Assembly (NCBI RefSeq): GCF_001685485.1
Contig: NZ_BDEL01000001.1
Span: forward strand, 2,477,501-2,541,500
Direction of reading: 5' to 3'
Length of the DNA: 64,000 nucleotides
DNA from: Formosa haliotis
GTDB taxonomy: Bacteria; Bacteroidota; Bacteroidia; Flavobacteriales; Flavobacteriaceae
The notes beneath the pieces were generated by a model. That model had not been told where the DNA came from, searched no databases, and saw only the letters and a list, made by a program, of their open reading frames with translations. The translations under genes were made by a program, and so were the position numbers. How positions within the stretch are numbered: position 1 is the first letter of the stretch; each line of letters starts with the position of its first letter. This document shows positions 8,749-17,463 of the stretch, piece after piece.

Positions 8749-9561
8749 CTATTCCAAAATAATGGTACCTAAATCGGTGGTCTCTTCCAAACTCACTAAA
8801 ACATTTTCTATAGTCTGCTCTATATAGCCTGAAGTTTCATCAGGATAAATTGAAATAGTATAAGTTCCTGGCTTTAAACCTAGAATTAAAAACTCGCCAT
8901 CAGGATTCGCAAACGTAGTTACGGATTCTGTTTCGCATGTGGCCGTTATTAAAGTCTGAATATTATTTGGAGTTATCATACCGCTTATTGCTCCGGTTTC
9001 AGCTTCAACAGTAGCTCTAATTACTGGTTTTAAATTAATATTACCAGAATTTCCTGCAACCACGATAGATTTGTCTACATCAAAATCTAGTAAAAACGTA
9101 TAACTAATATTTGGTTCTAACACTTCATTTACTTTAATTTTTAACCCAGATTGCTGTGCACTTGGTGTATTTAAAGGAAACGTTTCTCCGTCTATAACGA
9201 TGGTATTATCTTCGCCAAGAATCAATCGAATCTCTTTTAATTCTCCTGCTGGAATTTCGTATTCATCTACCAACAACACATTAATCCCACCTGTTAACTC
9301 CAACAAATCGTAAACTCCTGTATTTATAGCGTCTAGGCTTTGCCAACCATCTTCTTCATTTTCGGTATCCTCGGTTTTAATCATGACATCTTGAACATCG
9401 ACATACACATGCTCATAATCTCCAGGATTATCCATTAACTTCACCGATATTCTAGCAGGACCATCGCTCCCGCCCTCGTTATTATCGTCGTCACTACAAT
9501 TAAAGAAGGTAAGTGCTAAAATTGCTATCGATAATATTTTTAAATACTTCGTAATTTTCAT
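8749..9561 (-). CDS. DUF4382 surface lipoprotein with carboxypeptidase-regulatory-like tail
   Basis: The product is 270 residues. The N-terminus is a lipoprotein signal (ILALTFFNC), with the lipid-attachment cysteine at 22 followed at once by S-D-D-D. In flavobacteria that pattern marks export to the outer face of the outer membrane. Residues ~35-185 match DUF4382 (RISVKLMDNPGDYEHVYVDV opens the domain, and GINVLLVDEYEIPAGEL is typical). Residues ~190-270 form a carboxypeptidase-D regulatory-like beta domain (GAISGMI ... PDGEFLILGLKPGTYTISIYP). Ligand unknown. It is a single-gene unit with its own terminator. Confidence 0.85.
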   Translation of the reverse strand: MKITKYLKILSIAILALTFFNCSDDDNNEGGSDGPARISVKLMDNPGDYEHVYVDVQDVMIKTEDTENEEDGWQSLDAINTGVYDLLELTGGINVLLVDEYEIPAGELKEIRLILGEDNTIVIDGETFPLNTPSAQQSGLKIKVNEVLEPNISYTFLLDFDVDKSIVVAGNSGNINLKPVIRATVEAETGAISGMITPNNIQTLITATCETESVTTFANPDGEFLILGLKPGTYTISIYPDETSGYIEQTIENVLVSLEETTDLGTIILE

Positions 9562-9816
9562 ATTAATTTGATTTTTGATTTCATTAATATATACGATTAT
9601 ATGTAAGAAATGGACTATATTTTTTGTTATCTAAAACAACAAACAAAAGCATTTACCATAATAAAAAGTCTTAATCACTTCGCTAACAACGCGAAGAGAC
9701 AATTTTATAAACCGTTTTTAAATGCTAAATTTATATTATTTCTGAAGCTAAATTCAGGAATTATTAAAGAGATATAAGTACATTTATAATGCGAAATACA
9801 CCTATTTAAATTAAAA

Positions 9817-10569
9817 ATGGATACAAAAACTGCATTAATAACAGGAGCTACAAGTGGAATAGGACGATCTACTGCACATGAGTTTGCAAAACACAACATA
9901 AAGTTAGTATTGTGTGGGCGCAGACAAGAACGTCTTGAAATTATAAAAAAAGCTTTAGAAAAAGATACCGATGTTCACATTCTAAATTTTGATGTAAGAG
10001 ACAAAAAAGCGACCACAGAAGCCATTAATTCGTTACCAGAAGAATTTGCAGATATAGACATCTTAATAAATAATGCCGGAAATGCCCATGGTTTAGACCC
10101 TATTCAAGATGGAGACACAGAGGATTGGGATGCCATGATGGACATAAATGTAAAAGGGCTTTTATATGTTAGCAAGGCAATAATTCCTAAAATGACGGCA
10201 AGACAATCTGGGCATATCATAAATATTGGATCGTCGGCAGGAAAAGAAGTTTATCCAAAAGGCAATGTATATTGCGGTAGCAAACATGCTGTTTTAGCCA
10301 TTACCGAAGGTATGCGCATAGATCTAAATCCGTACGGTATAAAAGTTGGAGCCGTTAATCCGGGTATGGTTGAGACCGAATTTTCTCAAGTTCGATTTAA
10401 AGGCGATCCTATTGCCAATACAATTTACAAAGGTTACCAAGCTCTGCAACCTCAAGATATTGCTGAAATAATTTACTTTGTAGTGAGCCGACCACAACAT
10501 GTTAATATTGCAGATTTACTGGTATTTCCTACAGCACAAGCCTCTTCTACCATAATAAAAAAGGATTAA
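9817..10569 (+). CDS. Short-chain dehydrogenase/reductase (YdfG-like SDR)
   Basis: The product is 250 residues, a classical SDR. The cofactor motif TGATSGIG is at 9-16, NNAG at 85-88, the catalytic Ser at 139/140, and Y152-x-x-x-K156 completes the active site. The CGRRQERL segment after beta-2 favours NADP. The overall pattern (DWDAMMDINVKGLLYVSKAI, EGMRIDLNPYGIKV, PQDIAEIIYFV) matches the YdfG/serine-3-dehydrogenase subgroup; the substrate cannot be named. The stop is 1 bp before the next gene, so the two are co-transcribed. Confidence 0.9.
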   Translation: MDTKTALITGATSGIGRSTAHEFAKHNIKLVLCGRRQERLEIIKKALEKDTDVHILNFDVRDKKATTEAINSLPEEFADIDILINNAGNAHGLDPIQDGDTEDWDAMMDINVKGLLYVSKAIIPKMTARQSGHIINIGSSAGKEVYPKGNVYCGSKHAVLAITEGMRIDLNPYGIKVGAVNPGMVETEFSQVRFKGDPIANTIYKGYQALQPQDIAEIIYFVVSRPQHVNIADLLVFPTAQASSTIIKKD

Positions 10570-10570
10570 A

Positions 10571-11704
10571 ATGATTAACAAACGACTTCTTATTAAAAAC
10601 CTATTGGCGCATAATGACGAAAATAGTTTTTATGATAAAAAGCGTAAAGTAGACATCGGAGATAAGGAAGGTAAAGCTAAATTTTTAAAGCATATTTGCG
10701 CCTTATCTAACAGTAACCCTAACAATAATTCTTACATTGTAATTGGCGTAGAAGATGAGGATAACGACATTGTAGGTGTCGATTTTTTCGACGATAGCAA
10801 AATTCAGAATTTAATAAACGCCTACCTTACAAATCCCCCTATAGTGCAATACGAAAACATTTCGTTTCCACATCTACCAGATCACAAGGTGGTGGGCTTG
10901 GTAACCATTCGGGCCAACGACAAAATTACATCTCTAAAAAAGAACATTTGGAAATATTATGGCGGAACTGTGTTTTTTAGAGACGGCAGTATAAGTATGC
11001 CAAAAGCTTTCGATATCACGCTTCAAGATGTCAACTCTAAAATTGTGGGAGCCATAGAAAACCATGCACAAAATAACATTGAATACACCTTAAATGGTGT
11101 TTTCGATTTTATGAATTCTAGAAAAGACTATCATCCAGAATACCTTGTATTTAAAGAGTATTTTGTAGTGTGCTGGGCCGGGCAAAAGAAAGTTGTAAAA
11201 GATAAAACCTATTTCTCTAGAGTAGATATTGAACTTATAAACGAGCAAGTACGTTTGTTTTTTTCAACACTTGATGAAGTGTCGATTACCATTTCAGAAG
11301 ATTCGTTTAAAATTATTGAATATGTGCATTTAGGACTTCAAAATTCCTTTAATTATTATCCTTTAGAAGAAACTATTATTAGCTTTAAAGACAATGCAAG
11401 TTACCATATAAACACAAAATTATTATTCGACCCACCACAGTTCGACAAAAAAATATTGCATCATATTTACAATACGAATAATGTTATTTTAGAAAAATTA
11501 AAAAAAGGAATATCGCTTACGAAAACTGAAGAATACGATATTAAAAATCTACCCGCTACATATTTACTCTGTTATTTAAATAATTTCCCGGATGCTCTAA
11601 ATAAATTACACAGAGCTAAAGCGTATTTAAAATCTTATAGCGGAGAAGTTTATGGGATTTACAAAGAAACCTTACGCATTTTAAGGAAAGTAAAATACAG
11701 TTAA
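10571..11704 (+). CDS. AlbA_2/Schlafen-like ATP-binding domain protein
   Basis: The product is 377 residues. The first ~150 look like an AlbA_2 (Schlafen-type putative ATP-binding/DNA-binding) domain. Its hallmarks are an early E/D-rich strand (VDIGDKEGKAKFLKHICALSN), then SYIVIGVEDEDNDIVGVD and a conserved YYGGTVFFRDGS segment. The C-terminal ~220 residues are not something I recognise. Related AlbA_2 proteins have been linked to transcription or nucleic-acid binding, but no function can be assigned here. It sits directly behind the SDR gene; whether the two share a function is unknown. Confidence 0.65.
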   Translation: MINKRLLIKNLLAHNDENSFYDKKRKVDIGDKEGKAKFLKHICALSNSNPNNNSYIVIGVEDEDNDIVGVDFFDDSKIQNLINAYLTNPPIVQYENISFPHLPDHKVVGLVTIRANDKITSLKKNIWKYYGGTVFFRDGSISMPKAFDITLQDVNSKIVGAIENHAQNNIEYTLNGVFDFMNSRKDYHPEYLVFKEYFVVCWAGQKKVVKDKTYFSRVDIELINEQVRLFFSTLDEVSITISEDSFKIIEYVHLGLQNSFNYYPLEETIISFKDNASYHINTKLLFDPPQFDKKILHHIYNTNNVILEKLKKGISLTKTEEYDIKNLPATYLLCYLNNFPDALNKLHRAKAYLKSYSGEVYGIYKETLRILRKVKYS

Positions 11705-11726
11705 TTTTTAATTATACATAAATAGC

Positions 11727-11760
11727 TACCAACTATATACAATTTTATACCAACTATATA
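11727..11760 (+). repeat. 13-bp direct repeat with 21-bp spacing (possible operator)
   Basis: TACCAACTATATA occurs at 11727-11739 and exactly again at 11748-11760. The 21-bp period puts both copies on the same face of the helix, the spacing used by tandem-binding response regulators such as the LytTR family. It lies ~30 bp upstream of a TATATTTG promoter element. Repeat seen directly; regulator binding inferred. Confidence 0.4.
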
Positions 11761-11789
11761 TTTGTCGGTTTTACCTCGCAAATAGATAC

Positions 11790-11797
11790 TATATTTG
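11790..11797 (+). promoter_or_regulatory. Bacteroidota -7 promoter element TATATTTG
   Basis: The element matches TAnnTTTG. A TTTG lies at 11761-11764, but the 25-bp spacing is longer than the usual ~19. No plus-strand protein gene follows; the next gene is convergent. The element therefore points at the structured segment ending at 11907. Confidence 0.5.
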
Positions 11798-11802
11798 TAG
11801 TG

Positions 11803-11907
11803 CTATTAGTCAATACTAAATACTAACCTTGTTTCTCCCAATAAAGATTGGCATTGAAATAAGGTTTTTTTCATGTAAAAAACCACCTATTTTCATAGGT
11901 GGTTTTT
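11803..11907 (+). ncRNA. Candidate ~105-nt structured small RNA (6S-like?)
   Basis: Between a TATATTTG promoter element and a strong terminator there is no reading frame but clear RNA structure. AACCTTGTTTC (11825-11835) pairs with GAAATAAGGTT (11856-11866) as an 11-bp stem with one G-U. Inside it CCAAT/ATTGG forms a 5-bp apical stem with an AAAG loop, separated by an asymmetric internal loop. The terminator hairpin follows at 11877-11907. A rod with an internal bubble of about 100 nt would fit the flavobacterial 6S RNA class. I cannot confirm that by alignment, and the first hairpin plus its T-run could itself be only a terminator of the upstream operon. Confidence 0.35.
11877..11907. terminator. 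Strong bidirectional terminator
   Basis: A perfect 13-bp stem AAAAACCACCTAT/ATAGGTGGTTTTT with a 5-base loop, A-run on one side and T-run on the other. It lies between the convergent AlbA-type gene (or small RNA) and the minus-strand HhH gene and can stop transcription both ways. Confidence 0.85.
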
Positions 11908-11930
11908 CAATTTTAAAACATAAAAGAAGA

Positions 11931-12443
11931 TTATTTACCTCCTTTTAATTCTTCTTGCCATTCTAATAATTTTTTCCATTGTCCTTCGTAAGCTAATCTT
12001 GCTTGTTCAGGCCATGTTCCTGGTTTATGCACAACGAAAGCTTCTCCTCCTCCATCTAAAATACTCTGGCAAGTTTCAACAGAAGTTTCAGATAAAGCTT
12101 TCCATGTTTTAACTCCAGCATTGTGGAATAATTCTTCAATTTTTGGTCCGATACCTTCTACGATTTTTAAATCGTTTTCTTTAATTAACTTTCCAAAAAT
12201 AGCTTTTGCTTCGGCAGCATTAAATAGAATTGCCGGTGTACTCATGTGAGCAGCCATTCTGCTATCCTGCATTTTTAACGCATTCAATTTAGCATTACAA
12301 TCTTTTAATTCGCCTTCTAATCTTGCAATTTTATTATTATAAACATCTAAGTCTACTGCTTTATGCCCTGCTTTTCCTAGCAAATATCCTAAAAGAGCAC
12401 AAATTGCTCCAACAATTAACGGGATTAATATACACATATCCAT
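11931..12443 (-). CDS. Membrane-anchored coiled-coil/helix-hairpin-helix protein
   Basis: The product is 170 residues. An N-terminal membrane helix (ILIPLIVGAICALLGYLLGKA, ~5-25) is followed by a short coiled coil (~33-60, KIARLEGELKDCNAKLNAL). Residues ~85-170 form a helix-hairpin-helix-like domain (DDLKIVEGIGPKIEELFHNAGVKTWKAL pattern, DUF4332-like). HhH domains of this type are often annotated as predicted nuclease or DNA-binding. The membrane anchor makes a DNA role uncertain. It lies 31 bp downstream of the OmpA-family gene, and this pair is common in flavobacteria, so a joint envelope role is plausible. Confidence 0.7.
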   Translation of the reverse strand: MDMCILIPLIVGAICALLGYLLGKAGHKAVDLDVYNNKIARLEGELKDCNAKLNALKMQDSRMAAHMSTPAILFNAAEAKAIFGKLIKENDLKIVEGIGPKIEELFHNAGVKTWKALSETSVETCQSILDGGGEAFVVHKPGTWPEQARLAYEGQWKKLLEWQEELKGGK

Positions 12444-12474
12444 AATTTATATTTTTTTAAGTTTAAACGTTTTT

Positions 12475-13392
12475 TTAATTAAGTGTTACAATGGTTCTTC
12501 TGTTATTAGCTCTACCTTCTTCTGTAGCATTATCGTCTATAGGCTCAGATTCTCCTTTAGACACGGTAGAGATTTTACTTTCTGGAATATGATTTCTAAT
12601 GAAATAAGATTTAGCAAAATCTGCGCGTTCTTGACCTAAAACCACATTACTTGCTGTATCTCCAGTATTATCTGTATGACCAACAATACTTGCTGAAGCA
12701 CCATCTACTTTATCTAAGTATCTAGAAATTTTAGCTACTTTTTCTCGTTGCTCTGCAGTTAAATTAATAGAGGCTTTTGCTGTAGCAAAATGAATTACTA
12801 AAGGATTTGCAGTAATTTCATCTTTTATTAATTGTAATGCATCAAGATGAGAATTATCGCCTTCTTCTCTTGTAGAGATTACAAAATTTTCTGGACCGTG
12901 ATACACATTGTCTTGATCTGGAACTAAGCTATCTTCTAATTTCCCAAAAGTATCTATTTGTTGCGAAGAGATTCCTCTAGAAACAAAATAGTTCTTTACG
13001 GCATTTGCTCTAGCTAAACCTAAATTAGGAAAGGCAGAATTATTAGTTTCTTCACTGGTATAAAGCCCAGTAATTTCAACAGTTTTTAAAGGATTAGCGT
13101 CTAGATACACTTTTAAACTATCTATACCATTTACTACAACCTCAGAAATTGGGGTTAAAATGGTGATGCCAGACCCTTCAAAGTTAATGTTGTCATTCAC
13201 TTTAATGTCTAAATTTCCATTTGAATCATTCACTAAGAACGGATTCATGGTGGCTGGTTTAGGTGCTGCGACTACAGGTTCGGTTACAACTTCTTCTTCT
13301 GCGCAACAAGTTGAACAGAGATTACAATACAAAATTGTTCCCAAAATAATAGTCAACAAAATACCTAAAAGGTAAACTGCTTTTTTACTCAT
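12475..13392 (-). CDS. OmpA family protein
   Basis: The product is 305 residues. An N-terminal hydrophobic helix (VYLLGILLTIILGTILYCNLC, ~6-27) ends in a cysteine cluster, so it is either a membrane anchor or an unusual lipoprotein signal. Residues ~60-175 look like a degenerate OmpA-like module (LKTVEITGLYTSEE ... NLGLARANAVKNYFVSRGI). Residues ~185-305 are a canonical OmpA peptidoglycan-binding domain (ASIVGHTDNTGDTASNVVLGQERADFAKSYF, ending EGRANNRRTIV). Tandem OmpA modules suggest a periplasmic protein holding peptidoglycan. Transcribed into the HhH gene. Confidence 0.85.
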   Translation of the reverse strand: MSKKAVYLLGILLTIILGTILYCNLCSTCCAEEEVVTEPVVAAPKPATMNPFLVNDSNGNLDIKVNDNINFEGSGITILTPISEVVVNGIDSLKVYLDANPLKTVEITGLYTSEETNNSAFPNLGLARANAVKNYFVSRGISSQQIDTFGKLEDSLVPDQDNVYHGPENFVISTREEGDNSHLDALQLIKDEITANPLVIHFATAKASINLTAEQREKVAKISRYLDKVDGASASIVGHTDNTGDTASNVVLGQERADFAKSYFIRNHIPESKISTVSKGESEPIDDNATEEGRANNRRTIVTLN

Positions 13393-13546
13393 TAGTTAAG
13401 GTTTTTTAAATTATTGCTATTAAGGTATAAATTTATTTGTAAGTATTTTCGATAATAAAATAGTTTCCGACTAAATACATTGTTTTCATCGATTAAATGT
13501 TAAAAATTTAAATTTATCGACTTTTTAAAACAATATGTTTACGTTT

Positions 13547-15103
13547 TTAAAATTCGAATTTTATGCCTTGAGCAAGGGGTAAATCGTTGGTATAATTAAT
13601 GGTATTTGTTTGTCTTCGCATATACACTTTCCATGCATCCGAGCCAGACTCTCTTCCTCCCCCTGTTTCTTTTTCACCCCCAAAAGCACCTCCAATTTCT
13701 GCTCCCGAAGTACCAATATTCACATTTGCTATACCACAGTCTGAACCATTTACAGATAGAAATTGTTCGGCCTCTTTTAAATTATTTGTCATAATGGCCG
13801 AAGACAACCCTTGTACCACATTATTTTGAATATCTAAAGCATTATTAAGATCGCCACTATATTTAAGTAGATATAAAACTGGAGCAAATGTTTCGTGTTG
13901 TACAATCTCAAAATCGGGCTGAGCTTCTGCTATTGCAGGCTTTACATAGCATCCGCTTTCATAGCCTTTACCTTCAAGCACACCTCCTTCTACCAAAATA
14001 GTTCCTCCTTGCGCTTTTACGTTTTGCAAAGCCTCCTCATACATTTTTACAGCATCTTGATCTATTAACGGACCAACATGATGAGTTTCATCTAACGGAT
14101 TTCCTATACGTAATTGACCATAAGCATTTACCAATGCGTCTTTAACCGTGTCGTAAATAGAGTCGTGAATTATTAATCGTCGAGTCGATGTACATCGTTG
14201 GCCGCAGGTTCCAACAGCTCCAAAAACAGCACCTATAATGGTCATTTTTAAATCGGCATCTGGGGTAACAATTATAGCATTATTCCCTCCTAATTCTAAC
14301 AACGATTTTCCTAAACGTGCCGCTACATCTTGAGCAACTATTTTTCCCATTCGTGTAGATCCTGTTGCCGAAATTAATGGCACCCGCTTATCTTTAGTTA
14401 GCAACAACCCTACATGCTGATCGCCATTTACCAAATTTGAAATTCCTTCAGGTAGATTATTTTTGGCAAACACTTCGGCGGCAATATTCTGACAAGCAAT
14501 TCCGGTTAAAGGTGTTTTTTCGCTAGGTTTCCAGATACACACATCGCCACATACCCACGCTAAGGCAGTATTCCAAGCCCATACGGCTACTGGAAAATTA
14601 AATGCAGAAATAATTCCCACAATGCCTAAAGGATGATATTGTTCGTACATGCGGTGTCCCGGACGCTCAGAATGCATTGTCAAGCCGTGAAGTTGTCTGG
14701 ATAACCCAACAGCAAAATCGCAGATATCTATCATTTCTTGAACTTCGCCTAAACCTTCCTGATAACTTTTACCCATTTCGTAGGATACCAATTTCCCTAA
14801 AGCTTCCTTTTTTTCGCGTAATTTATCTCCAAACTGACGCACAATTTCACCTCTTAAAGGTGCAGGTGTATTTCGCCATGTTTTAAAAGCGGCTTGTGCT
14901 GTGTTTACTACAGTTTCGTAATCTTCTTGTGTTGTAATTTTTACAGAAGCAATCGGTTTCCCATCTACTGGCGAGTAACTTACTATAATTTCTTTACAAC
15001 TTGAAAAATTATTTTTTCCTGTAGAAGTGCCTTCATTGACATCTTTTATCCCTAAGGATTTAAGCACTTTTTTTATCCCGAATTGCTCTGAAATAGACTT
15101 CAT
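13547..15103 (-). CDS. Aldehyde dehydrogenase, ALDH7/antiquitin type (aminoadipate-semialdehyde DH)
   Basis: The product is 518 residues. The general base is E270 (LLELGGNN) and the catalytic cysteine C304 (TCGQRC). The segments GIISAFNFPVAVWAWN, KPSEKTPLTG and NIGTSGAEIGGAFGGEKETGGGRESGSDAWKVYMRRQTNTINY are characteristic of the ALDH7 branch. That branch oxidises L-2-aminoadipate-6-semialdehyde/piperideine-6-carboxylate in lysine breakdown. The substrate is inferred from subfamily resemblance. It is monocistronic with ~100-150 bp of AT-rich spacer on each side. Length is as expected. Confidence 0.9.
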   Translation of the reverse strand: MKSISEQFGIKKVLKSLGIKDVNEGTSTGKNNFSSCKEIIVSYSPVDGKPIASVKITTQEDYETVVNTAQAAFKTWRNTPAPLRGEIVRQFGDKLREKKEALGKLVSYEMGKSYQEGLGEVQEMIDICDFAVGLSRQLHGLTMHSERPGHRMYEQYHPLGIVGIISAFNFPVAVWAWNTALAWVCGDVCIWKPSEKTPLTGIACQNIAAEVFAKNNLPEGISNLVNGDQHVGLLLTKDKRVPLISATGSTRMGKIVAQDVAARLGKSLLELGGNNAIIVTPDADLKMTIIGAVFGAVGTCGQRCTSTRRLIIHDSIYDTVKDALVNAYGQLRIGNPLDETHHVGPLIDQDAVKMYEEALQNVKAQGGTILVEGGVLEGKGYESGCYVKPAIAEAQPDFEIVQHETFAPVLYLLKYSGDLNNALDIQNNVVQGLSSAIMTNNLKEAEQFLSVNGSDCGIANVNIGTSGAEIGGAFGGEKETGGGRESGSDAWKVYMRRQTNTINYTNDLPLAQGIKFEF

Positions 15104-15202
15104 TTTATCGTTTTTATAATTAATCTTACATTATTTTACGAATATAATAATTATAAAGCGCTTACCTTTATTTCGAAACCATAAATAAAGTTTAGAATTC
15201 TC

Positions 15203-17101
15203 TTATTTTTTTAATGTAAAATGTCCTGAAAAGAGTTGTCCATCGATAACGATAGTATACCAATAATCTGAATTTGGAGCAGGCCGATTGTTATAGGTAC
15301 CATCCCAAGAAAAAGGTGCATTTTTTGTGTGCATCAATAAATTCCCATAACGATCAAAAATAGAAACCTCGGATGAAGCATAAGTTTCAATACCAACTAA
15401 ATCTAAAGTATCATGAGTCCCATCGCCATTTGGGGTAAAAAACAAAGGAATTACAAAGTGTAAATACGATTCCTTTTTAGCTTCTCCGCAACCATTACGT
15501 TCCCGAACTATAATATTATAATATCCTCCGTTTACACGCTCAAAAACAGATGAACTTTGGAAATCCACTCCATTTAGTGAGTATTCAAAATCTCCTGTGT
15601 TCTCTGTTATTATATTTATATTACTGCCCTCAGACTTTATGTTTTTTATTATTGGCGAATGAATTTGATTGACTGTAAAAGTCTGGGTGCTTGAACAACC
15701 TCCAATATCATTTGTAATTAAAACTGTATAAACTCCAGGGTTGGTCACACTAATTTCAGGGCTTATTTCTCCTGTATTCCATAAATACGTTACACCTGGC
15801 TTTGTTGCGTTTAAAATAGCTGAACCATTTTCGCACATTGATAGCGTTTCATCTGTCACTAACGGTGCATTAGAAATGGTATAGTTAACTGCCACTCTAT
15901 TTGAAGATTTACAGTCGGCTAATTCCGACACAGCTTCTGCATAATAGGTCCCCGATTGCGTAGGCACAAATGAAGTTTGATTGGACACTAATAAATTTCC
16001 ACCGCTAGCTGAATCATACCAATCAATAAGGACTCCTGACGGCACATTTGTAACAGAAACCGGCAGTTGGGCATTATCGCAAGAAATAATATGGGGTACA
16101 ATAATTTCTGGATTTGCTGGAGTATTAATAATCTCGACCTTAAACACGTCGGTAAACGAATTACAACTGGCATTATTTACATTATTAACATCTTCTGCTA
16201 CTTTTGCTCTAAAGTAAGTGGTTTCAAATACTGGATCTGGATTATATTCAGAAGTTATCTCTCCAGAAATATCCTCCCAATGAATAGCATCCGTACTTTT
16301 TTCCCATTGATAAAAATGAGTCGTTGCTATAGATGTTTTAGGTACGGCTTTTAACAATCCTACTTGTACAGGAACTTCTTGTTCGCAAACCTCCAAGCCA
16401 AGTTTGGCGTTCGAATTTTCGATATCAATATCATCGCCACAGGATTTAAAAACAATATCGTCTATAGCTAGATCGTTACCACAACCTCCAATTCCATTGT
16501 TTAACATTTTAAGAATAACCGAACCTTGACCGGGTTGAGATGTGAAAACTAAACCATACTGTTCCCAATTTGGTGCATCTGTACCATAAATAGCACCCGT
16601 ATCTCCTGAAGCTAGCAAAATAGTATCGGTAATATCCCAAATTTGAAATTTCACATTTATTGGTATACCATTAACTCCACATGTACCATTTCGGGGTAAT
16701 AAATTGAGTAACCATGAAGAAAACTCGTAGGTTGTATTTTCGCATAATCCTGAAATTGTAGTTTTAAAAAACTCCCCGGCTCTGCTATCATTTGCATTAA
16801 TAATAAGCATTCTACCATCTACATCGCCAGAAGTATGATCGGTTGTTACATGCCAACCAAACCAATCTGTATTGCTAGACACATTATAATAACCATCATT
16901 TGGTCTTCCATTAATAAATGTATATGTTGTAAAACTAGGAGAAGTTAAAGGCACAATAGTTCTGCCTGATCCAAAGTCTTCAGAAAATATAGCGGCTCCT
17001 GAGTTTCCTGTACAAAACCCAAGTTGTGAGAAAGATAGTATCGAATTTAAAGATATAAGGATACATCCAATTATCTTTATGCTATTAATTAAAATTTTCA
17101 C
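15203..17101 (-). CDS. T9SS type B sorting-domain (gliding-motility C-term) secreted protein
   Basis: The product is 632 residues. After a signal peptide (ILISLNSILSFSQ) comes a beta-sandwich with FSEDFGSGRT...LLNLLPRNGTCG...DDIVFKSCGDD, typical of secreted flavobacterial adhesins. Ig-like/PKD-like modules with paired cysteines follow (~230-500). The C-terminal ~85 residues carry the gliding-motility-associated sorting domain: HFVIPLFFTPNGDGTHDTLD ... VSIFDRYGNLL ... WDGTYNNRPAPNSDYWYTI. That domain directs export by the type IX secretion system and attachment to the surface or release. Ligand unknown. Single-gene unit. Confidence 0.9.
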   Translation of the reverse strand: MKILINSIKIIGCILISLNSILSFSQLGFCTGNSGAAIFSEDFGSGRTIVPLTSPSFTTYTFINGRPNDGYYNVSSNTDWFGWHVTTDHTSGDVDGRMLIINANDSRAGEFFKTTISGLCENTTYEFSSWLLNLLPRNGTCGVNGIPINVKFQIWDITDTILLASGDTGAIYGTDAPNWEQYGLVFTSQPGQGSVILKMLNNGIGGCGNDLAIDDIVFKSCGDDIDIENSNAKLGLEVCEQEVPVQVGLLKAVPKTSIATTHFYQWEKSTDAIHWEDISGEITSEYNPDPVFETTYFRAKVAEDVNNVNNASCNSFTDVFKVEIINTPANPEIIVPHIISCDNAQLPVSVTNVPSGVLIDWYDSASGGNLLVSNQTSFVPTQSGTYYAEAVSELADCKSSNRVAVNYTISNAPLVTDETLSMCENGSAILNATKPGVTYLWNTGEISPEISVTNPGVYTVLITNDIGGCSSTQTFTVNQIHSPIIKNIKSEGSNINIITENTGDFEYSLNGVDFQSSSVFERVNGGYYNIIVRERNGCGEAKKESYLHFVIPLFFTPNGDGTHDTLDLVGIETYASSEVSIFDRYGNLLMHTKNAPFSWDGTYNNRPAPNSDYWYTIVIDGQLFSGHFTLKK

Positions 17102-17157
17102 ATTTTAAATATATTACTTTAATTTTAAACCATGATAATTTTAAAAAAAGTAAGATT

Positions 17158-17463
17158 ATGACCCCACCCTACTACGCAGTCATTTTTACGTCGAAACAAA
17201 GTGAAGACACATCTGGCTATTCCGAAATGGCAGAATTTATAGAAAACCTAGCCAAGCAACAGCCCGGATTTCTTGGTATAGATAGCGCTAGAAGCACTAT
17301 AGGAATTACAGTAAGTTACTGGAAAACTCTAGAGGATATTACTAATTGGAAACAACAAACCGACCACTTACAAGCCCAACAATTGGGGCGCTCGCAGTGG
17401 TATACTTTTTATAATGTAAAAATTTGTAAGGTAGAACGCGAATACGAGTTTAGCGCAACTTAA
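17158..17463 (+). CDS. Antibiotic biosynthesis monooxygenase-domain protein
   Basis: The product is 101 residues with the ABM/dimeric ferredoxin-like fold. MTPPYYAVIFTSKQ is the first strand, MAEFIENLAKQQPGFLGIDSARS the helix and second strand, and VSYWKTLEDITNWKQQTDH the signature segment. Proteins of this kind act as small monooxygenases or simply as heme or ligand binders. It overlaps the convergent gene by 14 bp at its 3' end. The closest well-known pattern is the YciI/YqjZ-like 'polysaccharide biosynthesis protein' group; no specific role is claimed. Confidence 0.85.
   Translation: MTPPYYAVIFTSKQSEDTSGYSEMAEFIENLAKQQPGFLGIDSARSTIGITVSYWKTLEDITNWKQQTDHLQAQQLGRSQWYTFYNVKICKVEREYEFSAT

Noticed and set aside
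9678-9696. CTTCGC/GCGAAG hairpin as a terminator or riboswitch
   Set aside because: Six base pairs, no T-run, no further conserved structure; too weak.
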